A DNA stretch of 64,000 bases from Caenorhabditis elegans (GCF_000002985.6 NC_003281.10:13578001-13642000), one strand, 5' to 3'; counted from the stretch's first letter, positions 36,861 through 49,062 are shown. Notes: generated by a model not told the origin, from the sequence alone. Made by a program: numbers and translations.

Positions 36861-39800
36861 TTAGTCAAGATCTGGCTCCGGGGCTCTACGTGGTGGCTGT
36901 TGTGGGACAGAAGCTCCCCCGCGGGCTCCTGGGCATGGTCCTCCGCAATCAGCGTCTTCGCATCCGCCACCGGCACTTGGTGGAGCTCCTCCGAACATTC
37001 CTGGCACTGAAGAAACTAGTTTTTTTTCCAAAAAAGAAATCAACACAATTTAATGTTAAAGATTTGTAAGTTATTCCAAAAAGTAGTACATTTCAAAAAT
37101 ATCTGACGAAATTATTTTCCTTTTTCAGATATTCAGTAAATACTTCTTATGAAATTTTTGTTTGATTTTGTAGATTTTTCAAACTAATATTGAATTAAAT
37201 TTGCAATTATTACAATTTCCAGTTTTTGAAAAAAAGCAAAAAAATTAATTTCTGAAATTTTCGAAACATGAAAAAAATTTGGGTTTTTTAATTTTTGATC
37301 CATAATCCAAAAATTATAACAACCGCAATTTTACAGGCTATGCGAAATTAATGAAATTTTGAGAGAGAAATTTTGAAAATAAAATTTTTAAAAATTCGGC
37401 AGAAATTTAGAAAATTTTCTAATTTTTCTGAAATTTTAAGAATTATATAAATCACTGCTTTTCTACTCACTTCCAGCTCCCTTGGACTGCAATTTGCTGA
37501 TGAGCTTGGCAACTTTCGGATTATTGATATACTTCATCATGTTCGCCGGGTTCTGCATGATATCCATCAACGCTGGCAGCACTTCCGGATCCTGAATGGC
37601 AGCGGCGATCTCCGGATCACTGAACAGTTGTTCGATTCCAGCGCCCATTCCTCCTGGGGCTCCGCCGCCTGGTGCTCCAGGAAATCCTCCAGGCATTCCA
37701 CCGGCTCCAGGGAAACCTCCGGGCATTCCACCGGGGAATCCTCCTTCGAAATCGAAATCATCTCCTTGTTCGGCTTGACGCTTGGCTTCCTCCTCGGCGG
37801 CCTTCTTATTAGCCTCCTGAGCACGACGAACCCGCTCTCTACGCTCCGCGAGCTCGATATCGGCCTTCTGACGTTCGACTGCCCGATTGTACTCCTGGAT
37901 CTTGTGAGCCTGCAAAAACATTCACTCGTGGGAGTTTTTAAGGCCTCAATGAACATTTTTTGTTGGAAATATTAAAAACACCAGTGAGGATTTGTTGTTC
38001 GCAAATCTACCTGAAACATCAACTTGCGTGGATGTTTTGCCATTTTCTTTCTAAAAATTGTTGATCAAGAAAACCATTGTTACTTATGTGAAGTTGAGGA
38101 AAATTTAACGGAAACTGAATTTCGGCTTTTTTTTTGACATTTTTTAGGAAACTTTGATTTTTAACCAATTTTGCATTGTTTAATATCGGAAACACTTACA
38201 CAAAAACCAACAAAGACCGCCGATAAAAAATGAGCAAACAAACGTAATTTCATGTTAAGGCATTTTTAACTAAAAATCGAAAATATTGAGTCTGAGCCAT
38301 TATCGATCCCTTCTCAGTATAATTTTCCGAGTCTCCTCCAACGAGTTCGAAACTGCGAGAAAATCCCTGCGAATATCTCTTTCTCTGCCAAAGATTTCGG
38401 AGTTTTGTTGATGCATCATTGAAATGACGATCAACATGGGACAAAGCTGAGAGAGAAAGAAAGAAAGATATTGATGTGGTCAAAGAGCATTTCCTAGTGG
38501 AAAAATGAAGAATTGGGTGACGAATTGATTGGGAAACCGTGAACTTCGGTAGTCATCGATTAGAAAGCCTCAATTTCGGCCGAATCTTGTACATCTCAAG
38601 AATATTGATGAACAGAAGGAGGTCTTTCCAACGTTGAAAATCCATTCGAAAATCTCAATTTTCAGCTGAAAAGGTTTCACCAGAATTTATCCTTGAAAAT
38701 CTCACATTAATGTGAGAAATGACTAAGAAATCAACGAGAAATTATAAATTGTTCGACTTTATTTTCCAAGAAATAATGCTCCGGAAAAAAAGAAACTACT
38801 AAAACCCAGATTTCACTTGAAACCACAACTGGCGATCTTCTATAGTCACATCGCAAGTGACAGATTCAAGGGATCTTTCCAAGTGGTAGACGATGACAAC
38901 AACGTACAACCGAAAAGTAACACACAACACAAGGAAACAACAGCTGTGCCGCCGCAGCGGACTCACAACTGAGCAACACGGAAATCAAAGAGAAAAGTAG
39001 GCTTCTTCTACAGCATCTTCTGCCTCTTTTCATCTTTCTCTCTGCATATGTATCGAATCAGCGATAACACTTCCCATCTTTCCCTCTTTTTCCCTCTCTC
39101 TTCTCACTTTCTCAAAAGCTTCTCCCGGCATCATCACAACTCGTCGGGTCCCAAGCCGCCCGTGTGCTCGGCACATTCAAAATTGAAATCCTCGCTCGAA
39201 AAACGAACCCCTAAATAAAATTGTGCGCGAATCTTTTTAACCCCAAACTTTTTCAATTCGATAAATTCTCTATTTACTCCCCACTTCCGAAATCTCTACC
39301 CATCAGGCTCGGGGCTCATTTCTATTTGATCTAAATCCAATACAAATGTGCAATCCCAACTAGATGCCAACCTATTATTATCCCATTTTTATACTTTTGC
39401 TCTTTTTGAGCACCTCATGGGGTGAGTTTCGTAAATTTTCCAGACAGTAAATTCAAAAATCTAGTTTCAGCCGGCCCCACAGTTCTGATCACCGGACCAT
39501 CGTGGAACAACTTAGCGAAATTCAATGTTCTGCTTGATTTCGTGCCAGAAGATGTCGTGGAAAGTGAGTTAATGGATAGAGCGCAAGTTCAGAGAAAAAA
39601 CCGTAAAATTCAATATTATTCAGACAATAGCTTCTTCAACTCGAACATTGTTATCTTCAACGAGGCTTATCAAGATTCCATGCTGAGTAACTCAAAAGTC
39701 TATGAAATCGACAGTGTCTCTTTGAAAAACAATGTTTCTACGGTGGTTTTTGTCAGTGATTCCGCAAAAGAGCATGATGAAAACCTGAAGGCCATTCTTA

Positions 39801-40869
39801 GAACTGAAAGATCATTGTTCGTAGTGGAATTCGGCAGAAATAACCAAAAACCATGGCAAGAGCTGGCCGATTGCTGGGCAACATCAGAAATTGCGTCCAC
39901 TACACAAAACAAAGTGTATTTTTGCAATAAGGTGGGCGAAAGATACATTCGATGGTAAAAGTCTTTAACATTTCAGAAAAGCCAGGAGATTCCGTTTGAA
40001 ATTTCAACAGAGCTAATCTTAATCCAGAAACCCGTCGTTCCAAAAATAACTTCCTTCTTTTATGCCAGCGCCACCAAGCACCGAGTTGATAGGAAAAAGG
40101 TTTGCTCCCTTCATAAAACTAGAATTTGTCAAAGAAACTCAATTTTAGGTGGAAGAGGAGCTGGAGGACGAGATTCAGGATATTGTCGAGGAGTCCATGA
40201 GAACCGTCGAGAGAAGGAAGAAGCATGACAACGACGACGATGATGATGATGAAGACGGAAATGAATTTGATAATAGACATGACCCAAAGCGAGATCATCG
40301 CCTCCACTGCAAATACCGCAAATCATGCTATGAGTCTGGGAAACGAGGGCTCATAGAGCCATTCGACATTTCCTTCGATCATATTTTCCATTTTTGGAGA
40401 GCTCCAGCAACCCAACAGCATCATCTTCCAATAACTGAAGACGCAGATCAGGATGGTGTTCCAGACTCTGAAGATGATGATGTCACCCTTGCAGATCGCA
40501 AGTTTGTGTGCAAATATCGAACATCATGCTACAAGGATCACAACATACCGTTGAGTGACAAGCTTCAGGAGCGAGAGAGAAGTTTCATGAGCGCCAAGCT
40601 TCAAGTTCCGCAGGGAAAAAAACGAACGTTGAAGGATATCGCAAAGAAGGCTGTCAGCGGGGTAAAGGAGAGGGAGGAGGAGGCGAAGGCTCGTCCCGTC
40701 CCGAAATCCTTGATAGTGGAAAAGAAACTCCAAGAAATTGAGAATCAACTGCAGAAGAAGCTGGACTGCAAGTATCGCAAGTCGTGCTACGAGACTGGAC
40801 AGCTTCCAGAAATCGAAGAATCGGCTTTCACAAGCTTCTCGATCCCATTTCTGTCAAAGGGGTCTGATA

Positions 40870-40900
<31 letters not shown>

Positions 40901-43900
40901 CGAGAAAGAACAGAAACCATTCGAGGATATGAATGACTTGGAGAAAAAACACCACTGTAAATATAGAAAATCTTGCTACGAAACCGGAGAAAGACCAGAA
41001 ATCGAGAGCGAACTAGCTTTCGAGTCATTCCGGGACATTCTCGAGATGCCGGATAAAGTGGAAACACGGAAGTTGACACTTCAGGAACGGTGCAAGTACA
41101 GAAAGTCTTGCTATAAAACTGGAATCATTCCGGATCTCAGCAGTGATGACGAACACATCGAGAAAGTCATTAAGAAGGAGGTCAGCTCGGTGGTTCCATC
41201 AACCGTTCGCGATCTTAAGACACTGTGCAAATATCGCAAATCTTGCTATGAGGAGATTAGCGAATCTGCTAGTGTTGATATTGTGCAAACCATCAGGAAA
41301 AGACGGATGATAGAGAAGGAGGTGAGAAAACGAAGAACAAGACGTCACCGAAGACTTCACAAGCGTCATGCGATGATGAGTCGGTACGGAATGACATCAG
41401 GCTCGGCGAGTAAGTACGACAAGGTCGAGAAGACGCAGAAGGAGCTTCAAGACATTGCTGATGCCCGGGAACATCGGAAAGATGCACCAGCACCAAAATC
41501 TGTGAAGCTACACGGAAAGAAGAAGGCGATGAAAGCTGCAGTGGAAGACGTGATCGAGCAGAAGATCGTAGAAGCAGTGGCTCAGCAAGACGTTGATGAT
41601 AATGATGATGAGTCAGAATCAGAACCAGAACCCGAGAAAAATAGTAACAAGAAAAACTCAAAAAGGGTGAAGGAACCTGAGCCTGAACCAGAAGAAGAAC
41701 CAGAGCCTGTAAAAAAGTCGAAAAGAAGCTTGAAAAAAGTGAAGGTGGCTGTTCCTGATCCAGCGCCCGAGTCTAAAGATGAAGAAAACGAGGAGTCAGT
41801 TTCTGAGCAGGAGCCTGAGTCAGAGTCTGAACCTGAGCCAGCCAAAAAAACTAAAAGAAGCTTGAAGAAAGTGAAGGAGCCGGAGCCAGAGCCAGAAGAA
41901 TATGAACAACCGACCCCAGTACCCGTTCCTGTTCCGGTAAAAATGGTCATTAAGAAGCAAGAGGAGCCGGAACCAAAGTCTGATTTAGAAGAAAATGACA
42001 ATGACGACGATGAAGGTACTGAGTTTGACAACAAGCACGACCCAAAACGAGACCACCGTCTCCACTGCAAATATCGCAAGACTTGTTATGAATCTGGCAA
42101 CCGAGGACTCATCGAGCCATACGACTTCTCCATCTGGCACATTGTGCACTTCTGGGCCGCGCCACCATCTCAGACCCACCATAACTACGGAAAACACAAA
42201 GACTCTGATGGCGACGGGGTTCCAGATATTGAGGACAAGGACGCTGCAATGGCCGATAGAAAGCTTTCCTGTAAATATCGTCCGTCGTGCTATGAAAAGT
42301 ACGATATTCCGGTTGGAGAAAAGATCTTGGAGAGGGAGCAGAAGAGAACAGAGGCATCAGATTCTGAGGAGAAGGATGATGATGATGATGATAATGATGA
42401 TGATGTTGACGATGAAGTTAGAAAGATAAACTTGAAGGCCGCCGATCGCCGTTTGGAATGCAAATATCGAAGATCTTGTTACGACAGCGGGGTTCTTCCA
42501 ACCATCCAGCAGTGGAGTGAAGCTCCAACTCTCACTGAAACTATTGCCCTTGGCTCGAAAAATGCAAAAATGCAAAAGTGCAAATACAGAAAGTCTTGCT
42601 ATGAAGCTGCAGGAATCACTGACAAGGATGATGATGTAAAGGACAATGAGGAACGCCATCTCAAGGAGAAGCTGAAGCCTGTAGAATCAGAACGCCACCA
42701 CCACCACCATTCCAAACACGGGAAGAAGAAGCATCAGGAGCCCGAGGATGAGGAGGATGATGATGAAGAGGAGAAAGAGGAGAAGCAGAAGAACAAGGAA
42801 GAGAAAAAGGAAGATGCGAAGATCCACGAGCAGACTGATAAGGAGACTATCGAGCAAGGTGTGAAGGATATCTCCTTGTCAGCCGCGGAAAAAAGCTGGT
42901 GTAAGTACAGAAAGTCGTGCTATTCATCAGTGGAACCGAAGGCTGCAAAGCAAGATCACTCTGGAACAATGGCCAGGAGAGGTAAGCCGTTTTAGCTTTT
43001 AAATACTACAAAAAGGATGGCAAATCTTGAGAAAATATCAACATTTCAACTCTTAGCTAGCTTTTTCACGAAAAAGTTTTAAAATTGAAATGAATACAAT
43101 TTTTTTTCCGAATTTGCGTTACTATGAACCTCCAAACTCCTCTTAAATTTCAGAAGGAAGCGGTAAAAAGTGTCACATCTACTACTTGTCTTGTCGCGAA
43201 GCAATGGGTCTTCCACCAAAGAAGAAGGCACCAATGGGTCCCAACGGCAAGCGGTTGTGTCGCAAAGTGAAGAAAGACGACTGATCTCCCTGTTTCCCTG
43301 TGCCTTTTTTTTTAGTTTAGTAACACCCGGCTGAGCCATTTTATCGGTCATATGTCATTTTCCCGTCAATTCTTGTAACTATTCAGACAATAATGACGTT
43401 TAGACTTTCTTTTTTCTCTGAAATAAAATTTTCAAATGCAATTCTTACATTCGGCTCGACCTCCTTGAGCCACTCGTTGGCGGCTTCATCGTAATCCAGT
43501 TTGCAAGCTGTGGCGAGGTCGGTCTTTGCCTCGACCCACTTGCCGAGAAGACGATTGGCACGACCGCGGAATTTGTAGCCTTGTGCCGAGTCTGGGTTGA
43601 TAGAGATCGCTTTGTCACAATCAGCAATCGCTGCGACCGGACGTTTGAGCTTAAGAAGGACGCTGAAAAATGCGATTATTCAGGTTTTGAAAAGAAAATC
43701 CTCACTTGGCTCTCTTGGCGTGAAGCATTGCAGATCCTGGATTAGCCTCAATTGCGGCGGTGAAGTGAGTGAGGGCTGTGTCGAAATCGCCGTTGGAAAA
43801 CGCCTCTTGGGCTTTTCCTCTCTCCTCGGAGGCCTTTTCGATCTCATCCTCGGTGGCTTCTTTGGCAGAGTCTCCCATTGGCAAAGCCACCGCCTCTTCT

Positions 43901-44223
43901 GGCTCGATGACTCCCTCGTTGTCAATTTTCGGGAATGGAATCTCCTCCGGCTTCGGGATTTCTGGCTCTGGAGTTGCCTCGGCGGCTGGAGTTTCCTTCT
44001 TTGGCTCCTCAGACATCGGGCACTTTCCTTCTGGCTTGTCAGCTGGTTTTGGGGGAAGAGTGGCTCCAAGGCTGAAAATGTGGCACATGTTTGAGCTGAA
44101 TTTGTACTAGAAAACTTACGAAACAAGGTAATCCTTAAAAAATCCAAATTCCGGGGCGTGCAAAACCGCCGGGTTCGCTTGGCACATGCCAACGAATTGC
44201 TTGAGCAATGCGACGTGGTCCAT
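36861..44223 (-). CDS. hip-1: HIP-1, Hsc70-interacting protein (ST13 homologue)
   Basis: Five exons, 44223-44120, 44071-43706, 43662-43449, 37909-37471 and 37006-36861, join in phase to give 422 aa. Hip binds the Hsp70 ATPase domain and stabilises the ADP state; it is a cytosolic co-chaperone. Domains in order: N-terminal dimerisation segment (residues about 1-45), acidic Pro/Glu linker, TPR region (about 115-230, with [26 protein letters not shown] and AIADCDKAI), a charged coiled coil ([19 protein letters not shown]), GGMP/GGFPG repeats, and a C-terminal STI1/DP2-like domain ([20 protein letters not shown]). The tail is Cys/Gly/Pro-rich. The EVEPN|AHKIQEY junction matches the mammalian EVQPRAQKIAEH region, so direct splicing across the 5.5-kb third intron is right. 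That intron contains a whole gene on the other strand. I recall T12D8.8 as this gene. Confidence 0.95.
38011..38050 (-). promoter_or_regulatory. Possible alternative first exon of hip-1
   Basis: Within the long hip-1 intron, minus-strand TTTTTAG (ending 38051) is followed by AAAGAAA, an ATG at 38043-38041, ten more codons ([11 protein letters not shown] in all) and a GTAGAT donor at 38010. It joins in frame to the 37909 exon. As an internal exon it would be 40 nt and break the frame, so it could work only as a starting exon, giving a short form without the TPRs. Confidence 0.3.
39364..43284 (+). CDS. Secreted acidic [14 protein letters not shown] protein, nested in hip-1 intron
   Basis: Five exons, 39364-39421, 39471-39931, 39977-40099, 40149-42981 and 43154-43284 (TGA), give 1201 aa in consistent phase. 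Residues 1-20 form a signal peptide ([14 protein letters not shown] core). Residues about 21-214 are a non-repetitive domain I do not recognise. The rest is a highly acidic, low-complexity region with eleven copies of C-K-Y-R-x-[ST]-C-Y between residues 268 and 1139, each followed by a short [EKD]-[ST]-G-x-[LIR]-P-like segment, plus a final variant [13 protein letters not shown]. Two larger blocks are duplicated ([16 protein letters not shown] and [15 protein letters not shown], each followed by an HFW...H segment and a DxDxDGVPDxED motif). DxDGVPD is a thrombospondin type-3-like calcium-binding pattern. Poly-Asp, EPEPE and HHHHH tracts alternate with basic KRSLKKVK pieces. Probably an extracellular, metal-binding or matrix protein; function unknown. 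Confidence 0.8.
43422..43427 (+). terminator. Polyadenylation signal of the nested gene
   Basis: AATAAA 138 nt after the stop of the [14 protein letters not shown] gene, ending 21 bp before hip-1 exon 3 begins on the other strand, so the nested transcript just fits into the intron. Confidence 0.6.
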
Positions 44224-45310
44224 TTTCTGGAAGGTAAAAGCTTTGGAGTTTATTTTAAATCATTTAAAGGAATAGGTTAAGAATCAAAAAATAGAGAATT
44301 GAAGTGTTTATTCAATTTGTTTGGAAGTGTAAACAATATTGCAAACAGCACGTGATGCCGCCAGAGGTGTTCCGACTACGCAAAGAGGGGATTTAAAGTG
44401 AAAAATAGATAAATACCTGATAATTTAGATCAAAAAATTAGAATAACGCCTTTTAAACCAAAAAACTCCTTTGAATTATCGAAAATTCTAGAAATTCTCG
44501 AGAAAAATAAATTTCAAAACAGGCATATTCTGTGCATTTGCGCGTGGGATCTAGCGCCCGTTGTGCATTGCGCCATGGCATTTGAAATTGGCGCCCGAAA
44601 ATTTTTTGTTTTATATCAATTTTTTGGCTTATCGATAATTATCCTTGAAATTCTGCAGAAAAATAGATTTTTCTGTAAAATTTCGCAGGAATTGTATTCA
44701 GCACGTAATGTGCATGGTTTCCGTGGCAACTTGGGCGCTCTTTGCTTCTCTGTGCTCTATGCTCATGCCGCAACTCGAAAATTCGAATTTTAATTCTAAT
44801 TGCCCTCTGTTAACCCTCTTTTTCCCGCCGGATAACCTCCAAACTATTGGTATCTTGTCGATGAATCGGTGAGAAAAAGTTCCGAACAACAAGAATTCGG
44901 GATGTTGTTCTTCCTCGCGTCTCCACCATCTCCACACACTCTCACGCGGTTGAACGGACAGTCAGGACACCGCCGCGCGGGGAAACTGCCCGTTTTGGTC
45001 GTCTCTTCTGCTGTGTGTGTCTACTATTCAAATAAACTCGCCAATCGATCGCCATTTCAGTTCATGTGCGGTGAATAATGTGTTGTGAAACTCGTTTTTC
45101 TCGGGAAATAGCCGAGAAAGGCTGAATTTTTGCTTGAGAATTTCTGGAAGGCATGAAATGTTTTCAGCTCTCTTCGAAAATCTTCTACCGCCCACCCATT
45201 TTCCTCCCGAATTGTTTCGTCCCCGTGACTCATTCTCTCTTTTATCGCCAACTTCTCACTCACTGATAATCGATTTTCGTTTTCATCCCGTCTTCTCAAT
45301 TTTCCAATTT
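44224..45310. promoter_or_regulatory. Shared upstream region of hip-1 and mlc-5
   Basis: The two genes are transcribed away from each other from this 1.1-kb region. It is AT-rich near hip-1 and has CT-rich stretches (CCACCATCTCCACACACTCT) near mlc-5. No core promoter element can be named with confidence. Confidence 0.35.
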
Positions 45311-45322
45311 CAGCTGTGAGAA

Positions 45323-45964
45323 ATGGACGATTTGGCTGATTGTCGTGAGGTTTTCGCCTATTTTGACAGCAAAGGCGACGAGCGAATCTCTGTTCAGCAG
45401 GTTTTTAATTCAATATTTTACTTTTTTAATCCAAAATTCATATTTCAGGTCGGTGATGTGCTCCGCGCGCTCGGCCAGAACCCAACAGAAGCCGAAATTC
45501 ACAAATGTGTCGGCTCGTTCGATCGGGAAGCTCGGCTTTCATTCGAGGACTTTGTCCCAATTTTCCAGTCGGTGTCCAAGAATCGGTTCGTGGCGAATTT
45601 TCAGTTAATAAATTTCAATTTCTACATAATTTCAGTGAAAAGCACACCGTTGAGGAGTTCGTCGAGGGGTTGTCGCATTTCGACAAGGAGGGAAACGGAA
45701 TGATCAATGTCGCAGAGCTCCGACACTTGCTCACCACTCTTGGTAGGATTTTGAGTGAATATTATCAAAAAATTAATATATAAGTAGCTTTTCAAAAATG
45801 TTCTGCTGGTCTATACAATTTTAAAGTTTACCCCAATTTTATCAATTTTTTTTCAAGGAGAACGCCTATCCGATGAAGACGTCGATCAATTGCTCTCCGG
45901 ACACAACGATTCTCACGGAAACGTCAATATCTCGGATTTCGTACGCGCTGTCATGAACTCCTAA
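45323..45964 (+). CDS. mlc-5: Essential (non-muscle) myosin light chain, MLC-5
   Basis: Four exons, 45323-45400, 45449-45585, 45636-45742 and 45858-45964 (TAA), encode 142 aa. It is an EF-hand protein of the calmodulin superfamily: the essential light chain that wraps the myosin lever arm next to the motor domain. EF-hand-like segments are [16 protein letters not shown] near residue 12, a degenerate second, [18 protein letters not shown] in the third (D-x-E-x-N-x-M) and [20 protein letters not shown] in the fourth; loops have lost several calcium ligands, as usual for essential light chains. The start follows an acceptor (TTTCAG ending 45313) ten bases upstream, so the mRNA is probably SL1 trans-spliced. 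The last acceptor is CAAG, slightly weak. The gene is divergent from hip-1 across a 1.1-kb shared upstream region. I recall T12D8.6. Confidence 0.95.
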
Positions 45965-46283
45965 AAAATAATCGAATTCAGCTGATGTAAATATATCATT
46001 TCCATTAATTTCCTCGGCATTTTCCACACAATCTATTTATTTATCGACTTTTTTGCATCCGTTAATTCTATTTCTTATTCGCTCTCTCCCAGTTCACCAA
46101 AAAAAACTTGCAACGATTCAGTGAACAACTTTGTATCCTCCGTGTTTTAAGATGAATTTTTCTAAATTTTAATTCTAATTTCATAATTTTTGTATTTCGT
46201 GTTACATCTCACATGATATTTCTGTATTTCCTCTCCGTTATTTTTGTGGGGAAATCCATATAATTGCATTTTCAGAAAGAAAA

Positions 46284-47904
46284 ATGGCAGATACAGGAGA
46301 AAAAGACACAGAAACGACGGCAAGTGGTACCGATGGACACAGTAAAGAGGCGCTTGCTGTAATAAGCATGCTCCACGAGTGTGGAATTCAAGAGTTTGAT
46401 CCACGCGTCGTTTCAATGCTTATGGATGTGAGAAAATACAAAATTGAGCTCTAAAAATTCAAAAAATAATGATTTTTTCCAGGTTCAATACGCAGTGACG
46501 TCAAAAATCCTCCAAATGTCAAGTGGACTGTCCAGGCATGCTGAAAAAGCGCAAATCGAGGCAGAAGACGTTCAAACGGCGGCCGACATGCTCGGCGTTC
46601 TGACCACAAACGCTCCGGACCGTGAGAAGATTCTGCAATTGGCGAATGACAAAAATCAGCAGCCCCTACCGCAAATTCGACACAATTATGGCCTGAAGCT
46701 GCCCAACGATCGATTCTGTCAATTACAGCAGAATTTTGTGTACAAAGCTGACGACAGTTATCAGCCGTACGTTTTTTTTCTCGATATATCTTGAAAAATC
46801 TGTAAAAATTTGATTTTAAACGGAAAGAAGGTATTTTAAAGTGGAGTACGACCAGTGGGGAAACTATTAAAAACCATTCCTATGGTTCAAAAATGACAAA
46901 ATAACAATAAAAACTCACAATAGAACTTTTAAAAAAATTATGATACTTTTCCTTTTTTACACCGCATTTTTAAATGAATATTCAAAACATTGAATTATTC
47001 AAATTTAATTCTCACGTGAATCATTTTCAGGCTTATGGGGTTATTCAAGTAATGTAGCAAAATGTATTTAAATACATTTGTGACGTCACAAATGTATTTA
47101 AATACATGTTTTTATATACTTGAATACAGTTGTGACGTAATTAATCTACACTTTTTAATTTTCCGACACTACTTGAATAACCCCATTAGAAAACAAAATT
47201 ACAGAAAAAGTTCACATTTTTATCCAAGAAAATGTTCCAGAAAAATGCGGGGTAGAAAAGGAAAAGTACCAAATTTATAGAAGATTTTTTGTTTCAAGTA
47301 AAAAAAGGTGTTGTTTGGAGCCACCTTTCGAGAAATCGAAAACACTTTCGCATTTTCGTGCCCCCAAAATAATTAAATATGAATGCATAAGACATGGAAT
47401 AAGTTTTTTTTAATCGATAACTTCCAAAAACATTTGTTAAAAACTAAGTTTTCACCGCTTTTTGAGCCGAAATATAAATTTTTTCCGAAATTTTCATTCT
47501 AAAAATTTACAGAAATTCTATATTTAAACTTGTCGATTTTCAATGCTTTTTGTGGCTACTGTCAGTTTCATTTGAAAAATATTGATTCAAATTTGCATTT
47601 TCATCTCAAAAATTGTTTTTTCGAATCAAAAATACAAAACCTTGACACAAAACTAAAAGTCACATATTTTCCGACAATATTCCATTTAGTTATTGTTTTT
47701 AAATCTTTATGGCATGCGTTTTTTTTTTCTGTAGTAAAATGAAATTATACATATCAAATTCAAAATTTTCAAGTTTTCAGAATGGAAATGCAACAAGTCA
47801 CCCATCAGCCACATATCATCGAACCACCAACACAAGTGCTACGGCCGGAGCATGTACAGAATATGCTCAAGCGAAGAGCTCCAGACGATGATTTTGACTC
47901 ATAA
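46284..47904 (+). CDS. taf-9: TAF-9, TFIID subunit (histone-fold)
   Basis: Three exons, 46284-46427, 46483-46766 and 47781-47904 (TAA), encode 183 aa. TAF9 carries an H3-like histone fold that pairs with TAF6 in TFIID and SAGA-type complexes and contacts activators. The histone fold covers about residues 20-100: [38 protein letters not shown] and [20 protein letters not shown] are the family's alpha1-L1-alpha2-alpha3 landmarks; the conserved downstream [20 protein letters not shown] follows. A TTTTCAG acceptor lies 8 nt before the ATG, indicating trans-splicing. It follows mlc-5 by 319 bp in the same direction; an operon is possible but the gap is longer than usual. Intron 2 (46767-47780) contains a MITE. 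I recall T12D8.7. Confidence 0.95.
47036..47188. mobile_element. MITE with TGGGGTTATTCAAGTA termini, copy 1
   Basis: The ends TGGGGTTATTCAAGTA and TACTTGAATAACCCCA are inverted repeats, and the interior is itself palindromic around ATGTATTTAAATACAT and TGTGACGTCACA. TTA flanks both sides, suggesting a 3-bp target duplication as in PIF/Harbinger-type elements. It lies in the second taf-9 intron. Confidence 0.7.
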
Positions 47905-48031
47905 CTTTTTAATTTTGTTTTTTTTATGCCATTTTCTACTTTATCTAATCAATCCTGCCAATGATCTCTATGAAACCCAGATTTTTATTTATAAAATTCA
48001 AAAATTTACACAATTACAATTCAAAAACAAT

Positions 48032-48528
48032 TCAATTATCCCCTCCACCTGTCACCGCATTTTTCAGCTCACTCGTCGACTCGACAATTTTGTTGGCTGC
48101 CATTTTCAAATGATCGTAACGGCTAGCCTTACGCATTGGCGGAACCTGACCAGCTTCCATGTACGTTTCGGGTGCGATTTCCGGAGCATCCACGTGTTTA
48201 TTGTGCTCGGCGAGCAACTGCTCAGCTCGGTCGATCTCCTGTTTCAAAAGCTCGACGCGTTCTTTGTTGGATTGCGTCTCGCTTTCGATTCGGCATTGCT
48301 CCTTGCAGAGGTCGTATTCGGAGAGCTTCAATATATCCAAGTTTTTGGCTAAAAATTCAAATCCTACCTGCTTCTGGGGCGGCACCACCTTCTGCACGTA
48401 GATAACCTTCTGTGCCCTGAAAAATCGATAAAGATGGAAAAATCAACCAATAAACTGGCTCACTTTGGTTTTTTCGACTCTCCGAGGCTACATACGGCTA
48501 GCAGAAAAACTGCGAGAAGGAATTTCAT
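48032..48528 (-). CDS. Small secreted protein, coiled-coil, uncharacterised
   Basis: The ATG at 48528 directly follows a TTTTTCAG acceptor (trans-splice site) and begins MKFLLAVFLLAVCSLGES, a clear signal peptide. Exon 1 ends at 48465 (GTGAGC donor); exon 2 starts at 48416 and runs KVIYVQKVVPPQKQ to a GTAGGA donor at 48367; a 42-nt in-frame segment (48367-48326) may be an intron with a weak TTGAAG acceptor or may be retained; the last part ends with TGA at 48032. The mature protein has a Cys pair (DLCKEQC), a predicted coiled coil (SNKERVELLKQEIDRAEQLLAEH) and a Gly-rich end. As I count the T-run near 48470, the phase between exons 1 and 2 is off by one base, so either the donor differs or that run needs checking. 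Family unknown; convergent with taf-9. Confidence 0.6.
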
Positions 48529-48618
48529 TCTGAAAAACGACACGAATTAAGTTTTAGCATTTAAAACCCCGAAGAACTTTCCAAGTTGAAAACAGTATGA
48601 AAAAGTAGGTCTCTCAGT

Positions 48619-48765
48619 GTAGGCATGAAAATGCTTGCCTGCCTCGTGTCTACTGTCAAAATACATGTAATTAGAAAGTAAAATTAGAAACGCGTAAATC
48701 TATGCAAACACCGGACACTTAATCATCACAGAAATCAGACTATAGGCAGGCAGGCAGGCATTGAA
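48619..48765. repeat. Inverted ggcaggcaggca repeat
   Basis: GTAGGCATGAAAATGCTTGC on the left and TAGGCAGGCAGGCAGGCATT on the right are partly inverted; the motif recurs in the glutamine synthetase intron. The interval 48529-49060 shows no gene besides this. Confidence 0.5.
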
Positions 48766-49062
48766 GCTCACTCACGAAAACTTTAAAAAGTTGAATGAAA
48801 CTTATCTCCTCACACCCTATTTATAGATAAAAATGCAAAACAACAAGCACCAAAAACCGTATGACCGTCACCAATTGACGCAAACCGACAAGACATTGTG
48901 TGCTCTGAGAAGACGCAGACCTCACCACGGGGTTCAGGTGATAAGGCTTTTTAGGGAATTGTTTGTGATAGTGAATTAGGGAATCAGAAAATATGTTTTT
49001 TAAACTTGTTTTTTAAAAAAAATCTGAATCGAAAGTGCAACAAAATTTGAAAAAGCATGGAA

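Noticed and set aside
41582..42079. 165-codon Ser/Gly-rich minus-strand ORF
   Set aside because: Antisense shadow of the acidic EPEPE region of the nested gene.
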